DNA of 64,000 nt from Prorocentrum cordatum (taxonomy: Eukaryota; Sar; Dinophyceae; Prorocentrales; Prorocentraceae). The notes under the pieces were generated by a model that saw only the letters and a program-made list of their open reading frames with translations, was not told the origin of the DNA and did no database searches. Made by a program: the position numbers and the translations under genes. Shown in pieces: positions 10,750 to 21,261 of the stretch. Position 1 is the first letter of the stretch; every line of letters begins with the position of its first letter. The stretch covers positions 99,877-163,876 of the forward strand of contig CAUYUJ010014755.1 in NCBI GenBank assembly GCA_963575745.1, written 5' to 3'.

Positions 10750-12420
10750 ATACTTAATCACTTCGCTCATTCCGCCGGCTCATATTGTCGCACCGCTGTC
10801 GATTGCCCGAGTGATCGTTGTCAATGCAGTGCGGTTGGGCGGTCGTTTTTGGCAGGCTTGTCGGGGTTTCCGGGGGCCTCGTGACGGCATTTTGGCGCCT
10901 TTTGTGGCCTCTCGGGGCTTTTTGGGGGTCTTTTAGGGTGTCTCTTCGGGTTTCGTGGGGGCCTCTTCCGGTTTCTTCGGGTCAGAAATATCGAAATGTC
11001 CGTTCGGGTAAAATTTCGGCCCTTTCCTGGAGCCGTCTTGGAGGCCTCTTGGCCCGTCTTGGATGTCGCTTGAGCAGTCTTGGGGCCCTCTTGGGCCGTT
11101 TTGGGGCCCTCGTCGAGAGCTCTTGAGTCGTTCGGGGGCGGTCTTGGGAGCGGTTTGGGTCGTCTGGGAGCGCCGGGAAGTTCAAAAGGCGAGAACGCCG
11201 AAATCCTTCGAAACTCTATGGAAAATCAAATATTTTTGCCTCTTGGGGCCCTCTTGGGGCGCCTCTTGGAGGCCTCTCGGGGCCTGTTGGGGGCATCTTG
11301 GGCCATCTTGAGGCCATCTGGGGCCGTCTTGGAGCGCTCTTGGCCTCAGGCCGTGAGGCCTGCCACCTATTTGGCGGCTCATGGGGCCGCTCCTGGATCG
11401 CTCCAGAGGCCCCCGGGGCAGCGCCCAAGAGATCCGACATCTCTGACGGAACTCTGCTGGGGATTTGCCTGGGATTTGCCGGGACCTTCCCAGAGTACTA
11501 TTCGCTCCGGGACCCCCAGGGGGGCGGCCGCCACGCGCGCGCGAGCTAGAATATAGTTGGTTTGTTACTGGAGATCTTAGCACACGTTTGGCGCGTTGGG
11601 TCGGCGAATTTCGGCCTTGCGGAGGTCCTGATGGTGTAATTTGTATCATGGTTGAGGGAGCGTCTTTATTGAATCGCTTCGCTCATTCCGCCGGCCCACT
11701 TCGCATGACTGAGCCTCTTGGGGCCGCTGGGGGGCCTTTTCAGCGTCGCTTGGGGGCCTCCTGAGGGCCTCTTGGGGGCTTTTGGGGCCTCTCAGCGGCC
11801 TCTTGAGGCCTCCTGGGGGCTTTTTAAGGCCGAGGGCTCGAAGTTTTGTTTTGTGTTCCCCCTTTGGGGCATCGCTTGGGGCCCTCTTCGGCCCCTCTTG
11901 GGCCGTCTTGGATGCCTCTGGGGCCGTCTTGGAGCCCTCTTGGGCCATCTTGGGGCCTTCTTGGGAGCTTCTTGGGCCCTCTTGGGGCGATCTTGGGGGC
12001 CTCTTGGGCCGTCTTGGGGCGTCGGGAAGCCGAAAAGATGGACACGCCAAAATCTGCCCAAAACCTAAAGAAAAGTAATGAATTTTGCCTCTTGGGGCCC
12101 TCTGGGGAGTGCTCTTGGAGGCCTCTTGGGGCGTCTGGGGGCCATCTTGGGCGTCTTGGAACGATCGTGTGGCATCTCGGAGCACTCTTGAACCATCTTG
12201 GAGGGCTCTTGGCGGCCTCGTGGCCCTTCTTGGGGCTCTCTGGAGGGCCACGGGGGCGGCGCCCAGGAGTCCGGGGTACTTTTCGTCCGGGGACCCCCAG
12301 GGGCCGCCCCGCGCGCGCGAAGTAGAAGTATTATTTAGCAGTTACCGGAGATCTTAGCACGCCTCTGGCCCGTTGGGCCGGCGAATTTTGTCACGCCCCC
12401 CACATTTGGAATCCGAAACA
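10750..12420 (+). repeat. Tandem duplication (about 0.78-0.9 kb units) of TCTTGGGGCC arrays
   Basis: CTTCGCTCATTCCGCCGG starts near 10,761 and 11,677, and GAGATCTTAGCAC near 11,571 and 12,348 (777 bp apart). Each unit has G-rich TCTTGGGGCC-type repeats, a short AT-rich break with AAAT/TTTTGCCTCTTGGG, and a GGGACCCCCAGGGG stretch with GCGCGCGCG. No gene seen in 10,120-12,420. Confidence 0.75.
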
Positions 12421-12679
12421 TCGTTTCTTTAGGCGCTCTTGGGGACCGTGGGGTTCATCATATGGTCGTTACGGCCCTTCTATGACGGGCTCTCTCGGCC
12501 GATGTTGCAGCCATGTCGAGGCCTCGGAAGCCCATCGAAAGCGGAAAGGCGAAAATGCACGCACCGCCAGACTATCATTCAGTGTGTCAAGGATCTCTAC
12601 CTGTCGGTAGTATCTCTGAGAGTTTCCGTGGCCATTCGGAGCCGTACTGTGTCGATTAGAGTGTGGCATCTTCAAGGGT

Positions 12680-12840
12680 TTGGTCTACAGTCGACATTGA
12701 TAGTAAGGATGACCGGCTTTTCAAGGTTACCCTTGTATCCTTCCCCTTCGGCCCATCTTTGTCCCTTTTGGTTGGCCGCGCCCCGCTCGAAGAGTGCCAG
12801 CATGGCCTTTCAAGGCTGTGCATCCTAACTATCACTTTTC
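12680..12840 (+). repeat. SINE-sized dispersed repeat, copy b
   Basis: Opens TCTACAGTCGACATTGATAG; closes near CATCCTAACTATCACTTTTC. Closest to copy a in the middle part. Confidence 0.65.
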
Positions 12841-13174
12841 ATTGTGAAGTCTGAAAACATCTTTGACGTCCTGATTAGTCGCTCCTCCAATGGCAGGCCC
12901 AGGGAACCGTCCCCCGACGTGGCGGGCGGGCTCCTCCGGTCGATAGGGCGGACAGAGAGCCAGCGCGAGGTGGACGACGGCCCAAGACGCCGTTATGGCG
13001 GTCCTAGACGGCCACACAGGTCGAGACACGACAAGTTGGACATCTCTCGGACGTGTGCCGTTTCTCGGCCAGCACCTCTGAGGAGCATCCTGGATCATCT
13101 TGCGAAACAAATAACGCGAAATCAAAACATGCACGTGGAATGGACGTTCGAGCGATGGCAAGCAAGATGAAACA

Positions 13175-13365
13175 ATACGTTACAGTCGACACCGATAGTT
13201 ATGATGGGAGACCTTCCCCAGGGTATCCTTGCAGCCTTGCCCCCATTGCCCCATCCTTGACTCCTTTCGATGGCCAGCCCCTCTCGGACAGTTTCGGCAC
13301 GGGCGTCCAAGGGTCTTGCATTCGTGTCGCCCTTCCGTACTATCAGTTTTGTGGAAGACGCGCCA
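13175..13365 (+). repeat. SINE-sized dispersed repeat, copy c
   Basis: Opens TTACAGTCGACACCGATAG and closes TACTATCAGTTTTGTGG. Only 340 bp after copy b and in the same orientation. Confidence 0.65.
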
Positions 13366-13834
13366 GGACAGCCTCCACGTCTGCCCAAGCTGGCCCCAAC
13401 ACGTCGCCAAGATGGTTCCCGAGGAGCCACTGGGTCTCAAGCACCTGGGGAACACATGTGTGTATAGCCTTCGACGCCTTTTTGCTCCCGAAGGGATCTG
13501 CGGGCTTCAAAGTAACCTCAAGATCCCCCACGAGAGTCCCAAAACGGGCCCAGGTGGACCCCAAGATAACCCCAAAAGGGCCAGGAGGGCTCCAAGACCG
13601 TCCAAATCTCGAACGTTGTCAGAGTACCAGCGACATGGTGGCCTTACTGTCCCCAGGAGGCCCCCAGGAGCCCTCCACAAGGCTTTACGTAGGTCCCCCA
13701 GGGAGCCCAGGAGGAGACCATTTTTGTATCCACCCAAGGGATAGCGCATGTTACCCCTCCCCCCTCCCCCCTCCCCCCCTTCGCTGTAGCGGGGACGCCC
13801 CGGCCCCGATCCAGCGCGCGATCCCGGCCAGCCT

Positions 13835-14356
13835 AGGGTCTGTTGTGCACGCGGGCGTGCACTGTGGTGCACGCAGGCAGTGCGGTGTGCACGGGCGTTC
13901 TGGCGCACACATCTGTCGTTCCAGCAGCAGCCGTGGTGCACGCAGGCAGAAAGGGTGTACGCAAGCATTGTGGTGTACACATCACAAGCCCTGTGTTGTA
14001 CACCTGCTCTGTGGTGTACACAATCGCTGTAGTGCGCAAGGTCGCTACAACGTAAGCGTGCGTTGTGGGCTATAAGAGACTTTTTTCAGGGCCGGGCGGT
14101 AACCCGGGTTACCGGGCTCATCCCCCCTCCCCCCCCCAGGATAACCTAATTTAGCCGTTTTTGCAAGTCCGAGGGGGGGCGCAGGGATTTCGCAGGGAGC
14201 GCTGTGTTCAACGGTACGTTTGTGTTCGCCACAGCATGCTGGTGTTTGGATGCACGTTGGCGAGTCGTTGGGGCTTGGAGTGGCACGGGGAGACGACGAC
14301 AGACGACAGACGACAGACGACGACAGGCGACGACAGACGACGACAGACGACGACAA

Positions 14357-14402
<46 letters not shown>

Positions 14403-16170
14403 CCGACGTCGTCCATTGCGTTGTGCACGTGCAGCGAAACGATTTGGTGCGCGTATTTGCTGTTGTTGCAGCAGGATGTGTTGTGTACGCAGGCGTTGTG
14501 GTGCACGCAAACATGAGTATACCGCAGGTCGCGCGGTGCACTCCGGCATCGTGGTGCACCAGGCAATATGGTGAAGACAGGCTGTGTGGTGTGCACGACT
14601 GTTCGTGCAACGTCAGTTATCATTCAGGCAGGCATCCCAGGCATGGTGGTGTACAGAAACACTGGTGCACGGTCATTGCGGTGTACCACACCTTGTGGTG
14701 TACACGGGCGCTGCGGTGTACACATCTGTTGTTGTGCGCACATTCGCTATGGTGTACACATGCGTTGTGGGCGCAAAAGACGGGACCATCCCCTGCGCAA
14801 GCAATATCAATAATCACAACAATTTACATTTTGGATTTGATACGTTCGGATCCCTTGCGATTTTTGTTTTGAGTTCAGTCCCGCTGGGGGCCCTGGCAGT
14901 GTACGCGGTTCTGTGGTGTACACAAGCATTTTGGTGCACGAGTATGGTACTGTGTGCACGAGCAAACGTGGTGCACATAGGCGTCGTCGTGTACACAGGC
15001 AGTGTGTGTGGTGTGTACACAGGCGTTGCGGTGCACATGGTTGCCGTAGTGCACACAGGCATTGTGGTGTACACAGACATTGTTGTGTAGGCAGGCTCTG
15101 CGGTGTACACACGCAGCTGTGATGTACAAAGGCGTCGTGGCGCACGCTAGACAGGCGATGTTGTGTACACAAACATGGTCGGCCAAAAACGGGGGGACCG
15201 CACCCCGGCCCAGAAAAACCATTAACAAAGAATAACCTACTGATTGACTTCGATACATTCGGGCCGGGCCCCCAGGGGTTTTCCAGGCCCCGGCGGGACC
15301 TTGGAGGTGCACGGCAGCGCTGTGGCGCAAATGTTCGCCATGCGGTGTGGTCCACGCGGCTCCTGTGGTGTGCACAAGCACCGCAGTGTACACAGGCGCT
15401 GTGGTGCACGCAGAAGCTTCTGTTGCAGCAGCACCTGTGGACCAGCCCCCCCCTCCCCGCCCCCCTCCCCAGATAACCCGGGTTATCGCCGATTCAAAAA
15501 AACGGTCTGTAATGGGCCCACGCATTTCTTCGCCCTTCTTCCTCCTCCTCCCTCTTTATTCCGTGCACACAGGCGTTGTGTTTCACATTCGCCGTGGGTT
15601 CAAAATGTCAAAGCTTTGCTCGGGCCAGATCATCATATTGGATATGACACACCCGGGCCCCCAACAATTTCCCGGACTTTGGCTCCGTCGGGACCGTGGA
15701 TGTGTACGCAAACTTTGTGGTACACGCATGCAGTGTGGTGCACGCGGAGGGGTGCTGAAACAGCAGCTGTGGTGTCAATAATCACAGGCGTTGCGGTGCA
15801 GTCGGCTGCTGTGGTGTACATCGACGTTGCTGTGTGCATAAAAGTGTTCTCTTGGGGCTAGAAAAACAACTATCATATTCAATTCAGATTTTGAATTTGA
15901 TACGTTCGGGCCCACGACGATTTTCCAAAGTTTGGCCCCGTCGGTATTGCCTTCAGGCGTGCACGAGCTTTGCGGTGTGCGCAGGCGTTGTGGTGCACAG
16001 GGGGTGCTAAAACAGCGGCTGTGGTTTGTCGCACGCAGGCGCCGTGGTGTGCATAACTCGCGCGATGTACAAAGGCGTCGTGGTGCACACACATACAATT
16101 TCTGTAGCAGCCCTGGTGCACAAAGGCATTGTACAGACCCCGTGCTGTGTGCACGGGCGCTGTGGGTTTG
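13835..16170. repeat. 18-bp GTGTACAC/GTGCAC degenerate repeat field
   Basis: Blocks at 13,835-14,060, 14,420-14,780, 14,900-15,190, 15,300-15,430, 15,565-15,860 and 15,955-16,160 are built on an 18-bp unit like GTGTACACAGGCGTTGCG, with alternating GTGTAC and GTGCAC palindromic cores. Between blocks a second conserved phrase recurs (GATTTGATACGTTCGGGCCC at about 14,830, 15,245, 15,635 and 15,895), so the field also has a higher-order period of roughly 300-400 bp. No gene seen. Confidence 0.8.
14285..14402. repeat. GAC-type microsatellite
   Basis: Compound repeat of GACGACAGAC units grading into (GAC)n. A second (GAC)n is at 16,176-16,224. Confidence 0.9.
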
Positions 16171-16188
16171 GGCGGCGACGACGACGAA

Positions 16189-16222
<34 letters not shown>

Positions 16223-16249
16223 TAGGCGGCGCGCATCAGGGGGTGCGCG

Positions 16250-17268
16250 CTGCGGCCCCAATTGCCGTTACCCCCCCCCGCGCCTCCCCCACCCGGGTAC
16301 CATGCGTTTTCCCCCATACATAAAACATTGTTTCGACGCCCCCAGGAGCGCTCGGTGGGCGTCGGGGGGGCACTTGGTAGGGGGACGGACAACCCCCTCG
16401 CGAAACCTTTTTCGTACGCGCGGAGGGCTGTTGGGGTGAGTCATGGTCACAGGTGGTTCCGTTTTGTTTTATTGTGGCTCACTCCAGCTTGTTCAGTCCA
16501 GTCCGACACAAACCCCGAATCAGAGGCCTCAAAGCCAGAAGCTTCCTCAAAGTTCTCGGTGTCCCCACTACGTTCGAGGAGGCTGGAAACTTGGAGGAGG
16601 AGGAAAAGGATGAAACAGAGGCGGACGAAGATAGAGGCGGGGGAGGAGGAGGAGGAGGAGGAGGAGGAGGAGGAGGAGGAGGGGGAAGGACAAGGAGAAG
16701 GAGGGAGGAGGACCAAGTAGGATAGGAGGTGGAGGCTGGAAGAGGAAGAGCCGGAGGAGGCCAGAGGATGACGAAGCATGATGCAGGATATGGATGGGGA
16801 GATAGGACGGCGCACGCTCCTAGCCCGCTCCTCCGCGGGGTTCGCAGCCTCTGGCGGCGGGGGCCGCGGCCCGGGCGCCGAACCGCCACCCCGCTGCCCG
16901 CGCCGCCCAGCGAGGGGGGCCGCCACATGGGCCCGCGGCGGCGCAGGGGGCACTTCGCGCGTGGGCGCTGCCATGCCGAGGCGGATGTCCCCGGGGCCCG
17001 CGAGGGAGCCCGCCGCCCGGCCGGCGGGTCACCCGCGTCGGCCGGTCGGAGGGCGAGGCCCGAGCAAGGGCCAGAGGCGACGACAGGGGTGAATACACAC
17101 GCTCACACACACACACACACACACACACGTATGTATATACGTATACATATATATATATACATATATATATGTGTATGTATCACAAATACGCCCCCTCCTT
17201 CGGGGGTCCCACACCTCCCCGTGACATCTGCGGAACGCTTCTGGTACCGCGACTCCCGACTTCCCGGG
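16250..17268. other. GGA satellite, GC island, CA/TA microsatellites
   Basis: Holds a (GGA)n run (16,590-16,720), a GC-rich island (16,830-17,090) open on both strands (minus strand begins MAAPTREVPPAPPRAHVAAP), and (CA)n followed by (TA)n with TATATGTG (17,100-17,180). The island may be an exon, strand uncertain. Confidence 0.4.
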
Positions 17269-17269
17269 G

Positions 17270-17690
17270 AGCCTCCAAAATGCCCAAGGACAACCCGAGA
17301 CGACCCCAATCAGCGCTCAGAAGGTAAAAAGACGCTCCCAAGCAACCCAAGATAGCCTTCGGACGGCTTTCCAAGCTCCCAGAAAGCCTCCAAGAGACCT
17401 CGAGAGAGTTCCGAAAGGCCTCCCGAGAGCGCCAGGAGAACCTAAAATCGTAAAGTGTCATGTGTTTGTTGCAGGTTTTTGGCCTTCTCACCATTTCATG
17501 CTACCAACGCTCCAAGAAGGCCGAAGAGGCCCCCAATACCGCCCCAAGACCGCCCAAGAGGCCCCCAAGACAGCCCCAAGACGAGCTAAGAAGGCCCCGA
17601 GGCTGCCGAAATGGTGCCCAGGACAGTTTCAGACCACCCCAGAACAGGCTCAAGATGGGTCCAAGAGCGGGAGAAGGAGGCCTCCAGGAG
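17270..17690 (-). repeat. CCAAGAGGCC array upstream of the copia remnant
   Basis: Units of 11-12 bp such as CCCAAGACCGCCCAAGAGG. An AT-richer break with CATGTGTTTGTTGC sits in the middle (17,440-17,510), as in the other arrays. It runs directly into the integrase fragment. Confidence 0.7.
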
Positions 17691-17705
17691 AGGAGGTTGA
17701 CCTTC

Positions 17706-18036
17706 TCCTGTGCGAGGTGGTGGCCAATAAAAATCGGGGGTTTCACCGGGGAGGTCTTAGTCCGATTCAGTTGGGTTTCGGTCAGAACCCCAGGGTTCCT
17801 AGGAGTTTGTTGTCTGACGACCCCCTGGACCTGATCGGATCAGAAGATGTGGCGACTCAGGCGGCCGACTACGACACCGCCGCTTGCGCCTTTGATCGGC
17901 AGCACCGAGTGCGGGTGGAAGCCAAGAAGGCGCTGGCATCTTTGGACGCCAGGTCCCGCCTAGCCGAGGCCTCCCGCGCCCGCGTTCATTCTCAGCGTGA
18001 GTTTCGGCCCGGGGACTGGGTTTACTCAGGAGGGGA
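17706..18036 (+). pseudogene. Copia integrase C-terminal fragment
   Basis: Frame reads VVANKNRGFHRGGLSPIQLG then FGQNPRVPRSLL, matching the conserved integrase tail (KN-x-GfSP-x-Q-x-vfGr-x-PrvP), then an Arg/Ala-rich helix and FRPGDWVY, the GD-x-V-Y box where the protein would continue with vWR. At that point the repeat at 18,037 intervenes. After it, a shifted frame resumes with TAWVAMRAKPLESTAEQVRP (about 18,280-18,345), the linker typical of dinoflagellate copia proteins. Confidence 0.65.
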
Positions 18037-18178
18037 AAAAACACACAGACACAATTAATCGTCGATTCCCCAGAAAATATGGGAAGTGGGGGGGAAGACA
18101 AAAACCTAGCAAATATTTGAAAATATGGGGAATATTTGTACTTGTGTGTATTTATTTGTGTGTCCTAGGGCCCCTTCA
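18037..18178 (+). repeat. 140-bp repeat interrupting the copia element, copy 1
   Basis: Begins AACACACAGACACAATTA, contains CCCCAGAAAAT and GGGGGGGAAGAC, and ends TATTTGTGTGTCCTAGGGCC. It interrupts the integrase reading frame right after GDWVY. The ACACACA start and TGTGTGT end form weak inverted termini, as in a small MITE. Confidence 0.75.
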
Positions 18179-18279
18179 TTTGCGTTTTTCAGAGGATCAC
18201 GTCGGCGAACAGATCGCACTCCCTCCAGAGGGACCGCTTACCGGGCTCGGGTCCCCGGGGGAAGCAAGGGAGGGACCGC

Positions 18280-20219
18280 CTGGGTGGCCATGAGGGCCAA
18301 ACCTCTCGAGAGCACGGCCGAGCAGGTCCGACCGGCCACGAGGGCCGAGCCGCTTGGCGCCGAGCTTTTGCACAGCGCTGCCTTGGACCGACTCCGTGAT
18401 GAGATCCGTTCTCCTGGCAAGCGAAGTGGGGCTGTGGACGTGACGGCAGAGGGCCCTCCGCCGCCCGAGGCCCATGACGGGCCCGAGGTCGAGGCGCCTG
18501 CTCCGGAGCCGGAGCCCGCGGCGAGAGTGCCGGCTCGGAACCCGGTTCGGCCCCGGTTCGGCCCCCGCCAGAACCGCCTCTCGCCAGGTCTCGCCGCATC
18601 TCGCGCGCCTGCCCTCTCCAGGAGTCGGCTCCCTCGTTCCGGGGTTCGGGCTCAGCTGCCTCAGATCTCAGACCGTGGGTCTGAGGTGCCGGGGTCGGCC
18701 CCTCTCGAGACCTGCTCGGGTCCGAGGCGAGGCCGGCGTTCGGCGCCCTCGGAGCTGGCCCCCGAGGCCCAGCGCCCTGGGCTGACCCCTTGTTGAGGAG
18801 CTGGGTCCGTCCCCACGGTGTCCGAGAGAGTGCGGGGGAGGGAGACCGCCTCTGCCGGTCACTCCGAGCCAGTATGCCCGAGTCCCTCTCGAGACACCAG
18901 GGCCTGGCGCATCAGGCTCTCGACCCCGCCTGCAGTTCGAGCGAGGGGCGAGCCTTTGCGCGCTGGTTCTGGTCGAAGCAGTTCTGTCCCGCGAGCGCGG
19001 CCCGTGGCCCCTGGCAATGCGCTCCCAGACCGATCCACTCGCAGCAGGTCCCCTGAGAGAGGGGCAGTTGACTCCATGGAGCCGTGGGGAGCTGGCGAGA
19101 GGGATGAGGAGGTCGGCGGAAGCATCGTGGGGGGGTGCCCTGGGCCCGTGGACCTCGGGCTCGACTTCTGGGATGAGCCGGACGACGAGCGGGACGGGTT
19201 TCTGATTCGAGAGCTGCTCGAGTGGACTGAACGGCTGGGTGCCCTAGATTTTCCTTTGTTTTTCGGCTTCAGTCTCCCAGGCGCGAACGAGCAGTCGTTC
19301 CCCTCCTCGGCGGCTGGTGCGGCGCCCGCTCGCATCAATCCTAGGGGAGCCGAGGTTCGGCTCATGGATCTGTCGGCCGAAGATCGCCTCCGATTCGCCG
19401 CAGCAGACGCCAAGGAGTGGAATGCCATGCTCGCGACAGGCGCAGTTCGCGTCCTCTCGCCTGCCGAGCGCAAGAAATTGTCGGACAGGATCTTGTCGTC
19501 TCGAATGGTGCGCCGTTTTAAGTTGGTAGAGGCTCCTCCCGACCCTAAGTCGAGGTGGTGCGTCCACGGGCACCCGGGCCCGGACTGTGATACCCTAGAG
19601 GTCTACGCGCCTACCCCCACCGTCCGAGACGGCGTTGACGGCCTTTCCGGTGGTGGCCGACGCCCAGAGCGCTTCTTTCCCAGGGCCAGAAGTTGGCGCG
19701 GCCCCGGGGGGCCATCTTCGTTGAACCCTGCTCGGGCCTCCCCCTCGGACCCGAGCAGCTCATTGAGCTCTTTGTCCCAGCCTACGGTTTGAACGATGCG
19801 CCCCTGCTTTGGCACCGCACCCTCACGGATTGGCTTTCCGCCGAGGGTTTTGAAACATCCATGCTGGAGCCTTGCTTTTGTTGAAGCGGGACCGTTTCAG
19901 GGCTCTGGAGGGGTTGGTCGTTACTGAGGTGGATGATCTGATTGCGTCGGGTCGAGCTGGGTTTTTGGAAGCGTTCAAGAAGAGGGCCACCTCGCGGTTT
20001 CGTTCTGGGAAGTGGCAGGAAGGAGAGGCTGGCTACGCTGGTCGGCATCTGGAGCAGTTCGGTGACCGTATCACGGTGGATCAGGATCGGTATATCCGCG
20101 AGCAGCTGTCTACCATGCCACTGGACCGCTCGAGGCGTGCTTCGCCAGACTTCCCTCGCTCCCTCCGAGATCCGCTCCTTTCGAGCGGTTGCGGCCCAAG
20201 TCCAGTGGGTCGCTCGTGA
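18280..20219 (+). pseudogene. Copia reverse transcriptase, frameshifted
   Basis: Recognisable blocks: AKEWNAMLATGAVRVLSP and SRMVRRFKLVEAPPDPKSRW (19,410-19,560), with WCVHGHPGPD, the copia motif before the RT palm; then AYGLNDAPLLWHRTLTDWL and GFETSMLEPC (19,780-19,875) in another frame; then GLVVTEVDDLIASG (19,908-19,950), containing the catalytic VDD box, and YAGRHLEQFGDRITVDQDRY (20,035-20,095). The VDD box is intact, but at least two frame changes separate the blocks. The 18,430-19,350 stretch is Pro/Arg-rich linker without recognisable domain. Confidence 0.7.
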
Positions 20220-20530
20220 ATCGCGTCTCGACGTGGCGGGGGGAGATTCCATCCTGGCCGGTTCCACGTCGTGTCCGACCGTGGCGGACGCTCTGCTTCT
20301 GAACTAAGTGGCGAAGCATCTCGAGACGATTATGTCGCAGCGCCGGACTACCTGGGCCCTGGACCCCCATGTCGTTAGTTTCTGTGGGATCCGCCAGCAG
20401 GGGTGGTTCCCAGGGCGCGTGGTTGGTGATGGCAGTCGGTGCCAGCATCTGGGCCAACCAGAGAGCTCGCGTCTCACTCCCTCCTAGGCGACCGCAGCGC
20501 GTGAAACGTGTCATAAGTTCGTCATGAAGG

Positions 20531-20674
20531 AAAAGAACACACAGACACAATTATTCGTCGATCCCCCAGAAAATGTGGGAAACTATGGGATGTGGGGGGG
20601 AAGACGAAAGCCTAGAAACTATGGGAAAAAATGAGAATCCTGTTATTTGTGTCTATCTATTTGTGTGTCCCAGG
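20531..20674 (+). repeat. 140-bp repeat interrupting the copia element, copy 2
   Basis: Same orientation and same ends as the copy at 18,037, about 80 percent alike by eye, including the G-run followed by AAGAC. It separates the RT and RNase H pieces. Confidence 0.75.
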
Positions 20675-21260
20675 GCCTCTTCAATTCGACGCTTGCGGCC
20701 GAGGCGCTGTCTCTGAGCAGCGCCGTGGCCGAGGTCCAGTGTTTGGGGGCGTCTCGCGCCCGTCTTGGGACCTCTTGGCGTCGCCTCTCTCGGCGGTGAT
20801 GTCGAGCACGTCGGAGCTCGGCCTGGAGGCCTCGGCCCTAGGCGTCGTGGACGCGAAGTATGTCTTCGATGCGCTGTCAAAGAACGCGGCAGGATCGAGA
20901 GCAGGCCGTCGCAGTGCGATTGAGTTGGGTGTGGTCCGAGATTCCATGGCTGCCACGGGCTCCCAGATCCGTGGGCTCCCGCACGGGCGAATGCCTGCTG
21001 ATCCTTTGATCCACCGGGACCCCGCGAAAGGAAATATTGCCCTAACTTGCTTGGCCGCGGCGCTCTCCTGTTTGGTCGATGAGGGGGACGCATCAACGAG
21101 AGGTCGATCTTTGAAGGCAGCTCTCAAGAGCCGGTCCCGAGGGGCCTCGAGAAAGGCCCTGGTGGAGGAAGCAGTGATCCGTGATCGTCGGGAAGACGAC
21201 GCGTTACCTGTGGAGGCCTCGGGTATGAGGGCCAAGGGACTAATGTGGGATGAGAAGTAG
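20675..21260 (+). pseudogene. Copia RNase H fragment
   Basis: After the second repeat copy, one frame reads STLAAEALSLSSAVAEVQ (RNase H A-E box) and then another reads ALGVVDAKYVFDAL, GRRSAIELGVVRDSM and GRMPADPLIHRDPAKGN, matching the end of copia RNase H (D-x-K, dRR-x-aiE, and q-mpAD-x-LTK with the K lost). It ends in a stop near 21,260, before a GA-rich tract. Confidence 0.65.
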
Positions 21261-21261
21261 G

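Larger units (their letters stand above)
17706..21260 (+). mobile_element. Ty1/copia-type retrotransposon remnant
   Basis: Integrase C-terminal part, RT and RNase H pieces occur in copia order on one strand over 3.5 kb, in at least four different frames. No long terminal repeats were recognised, and the gag, protease and most of the integrase core are missing from the 5' side, where degenerate CCAAGAGGCC repeats abut. Two copies of a roughly 140-bp repeat (18,037-18,178 and 20,531-20,674) interrupt it. Confidence 0.7.

Noticed and set aside
14204-14872. Frames with regular V-Y/H-T-G repeats that look like a repeat protein
   Set aside because: They are translations of the 18-bp satellite, which divides by three; they run through GAC microsatellite and differ in frame between blocks.
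13835-16170. CRISPR array
   Set aside because: Units are contiguous and degenerate without unique spacers, and the genome is eukaryotic. The 45-bp repeats at 58-63 kb were rejected for the same reason.
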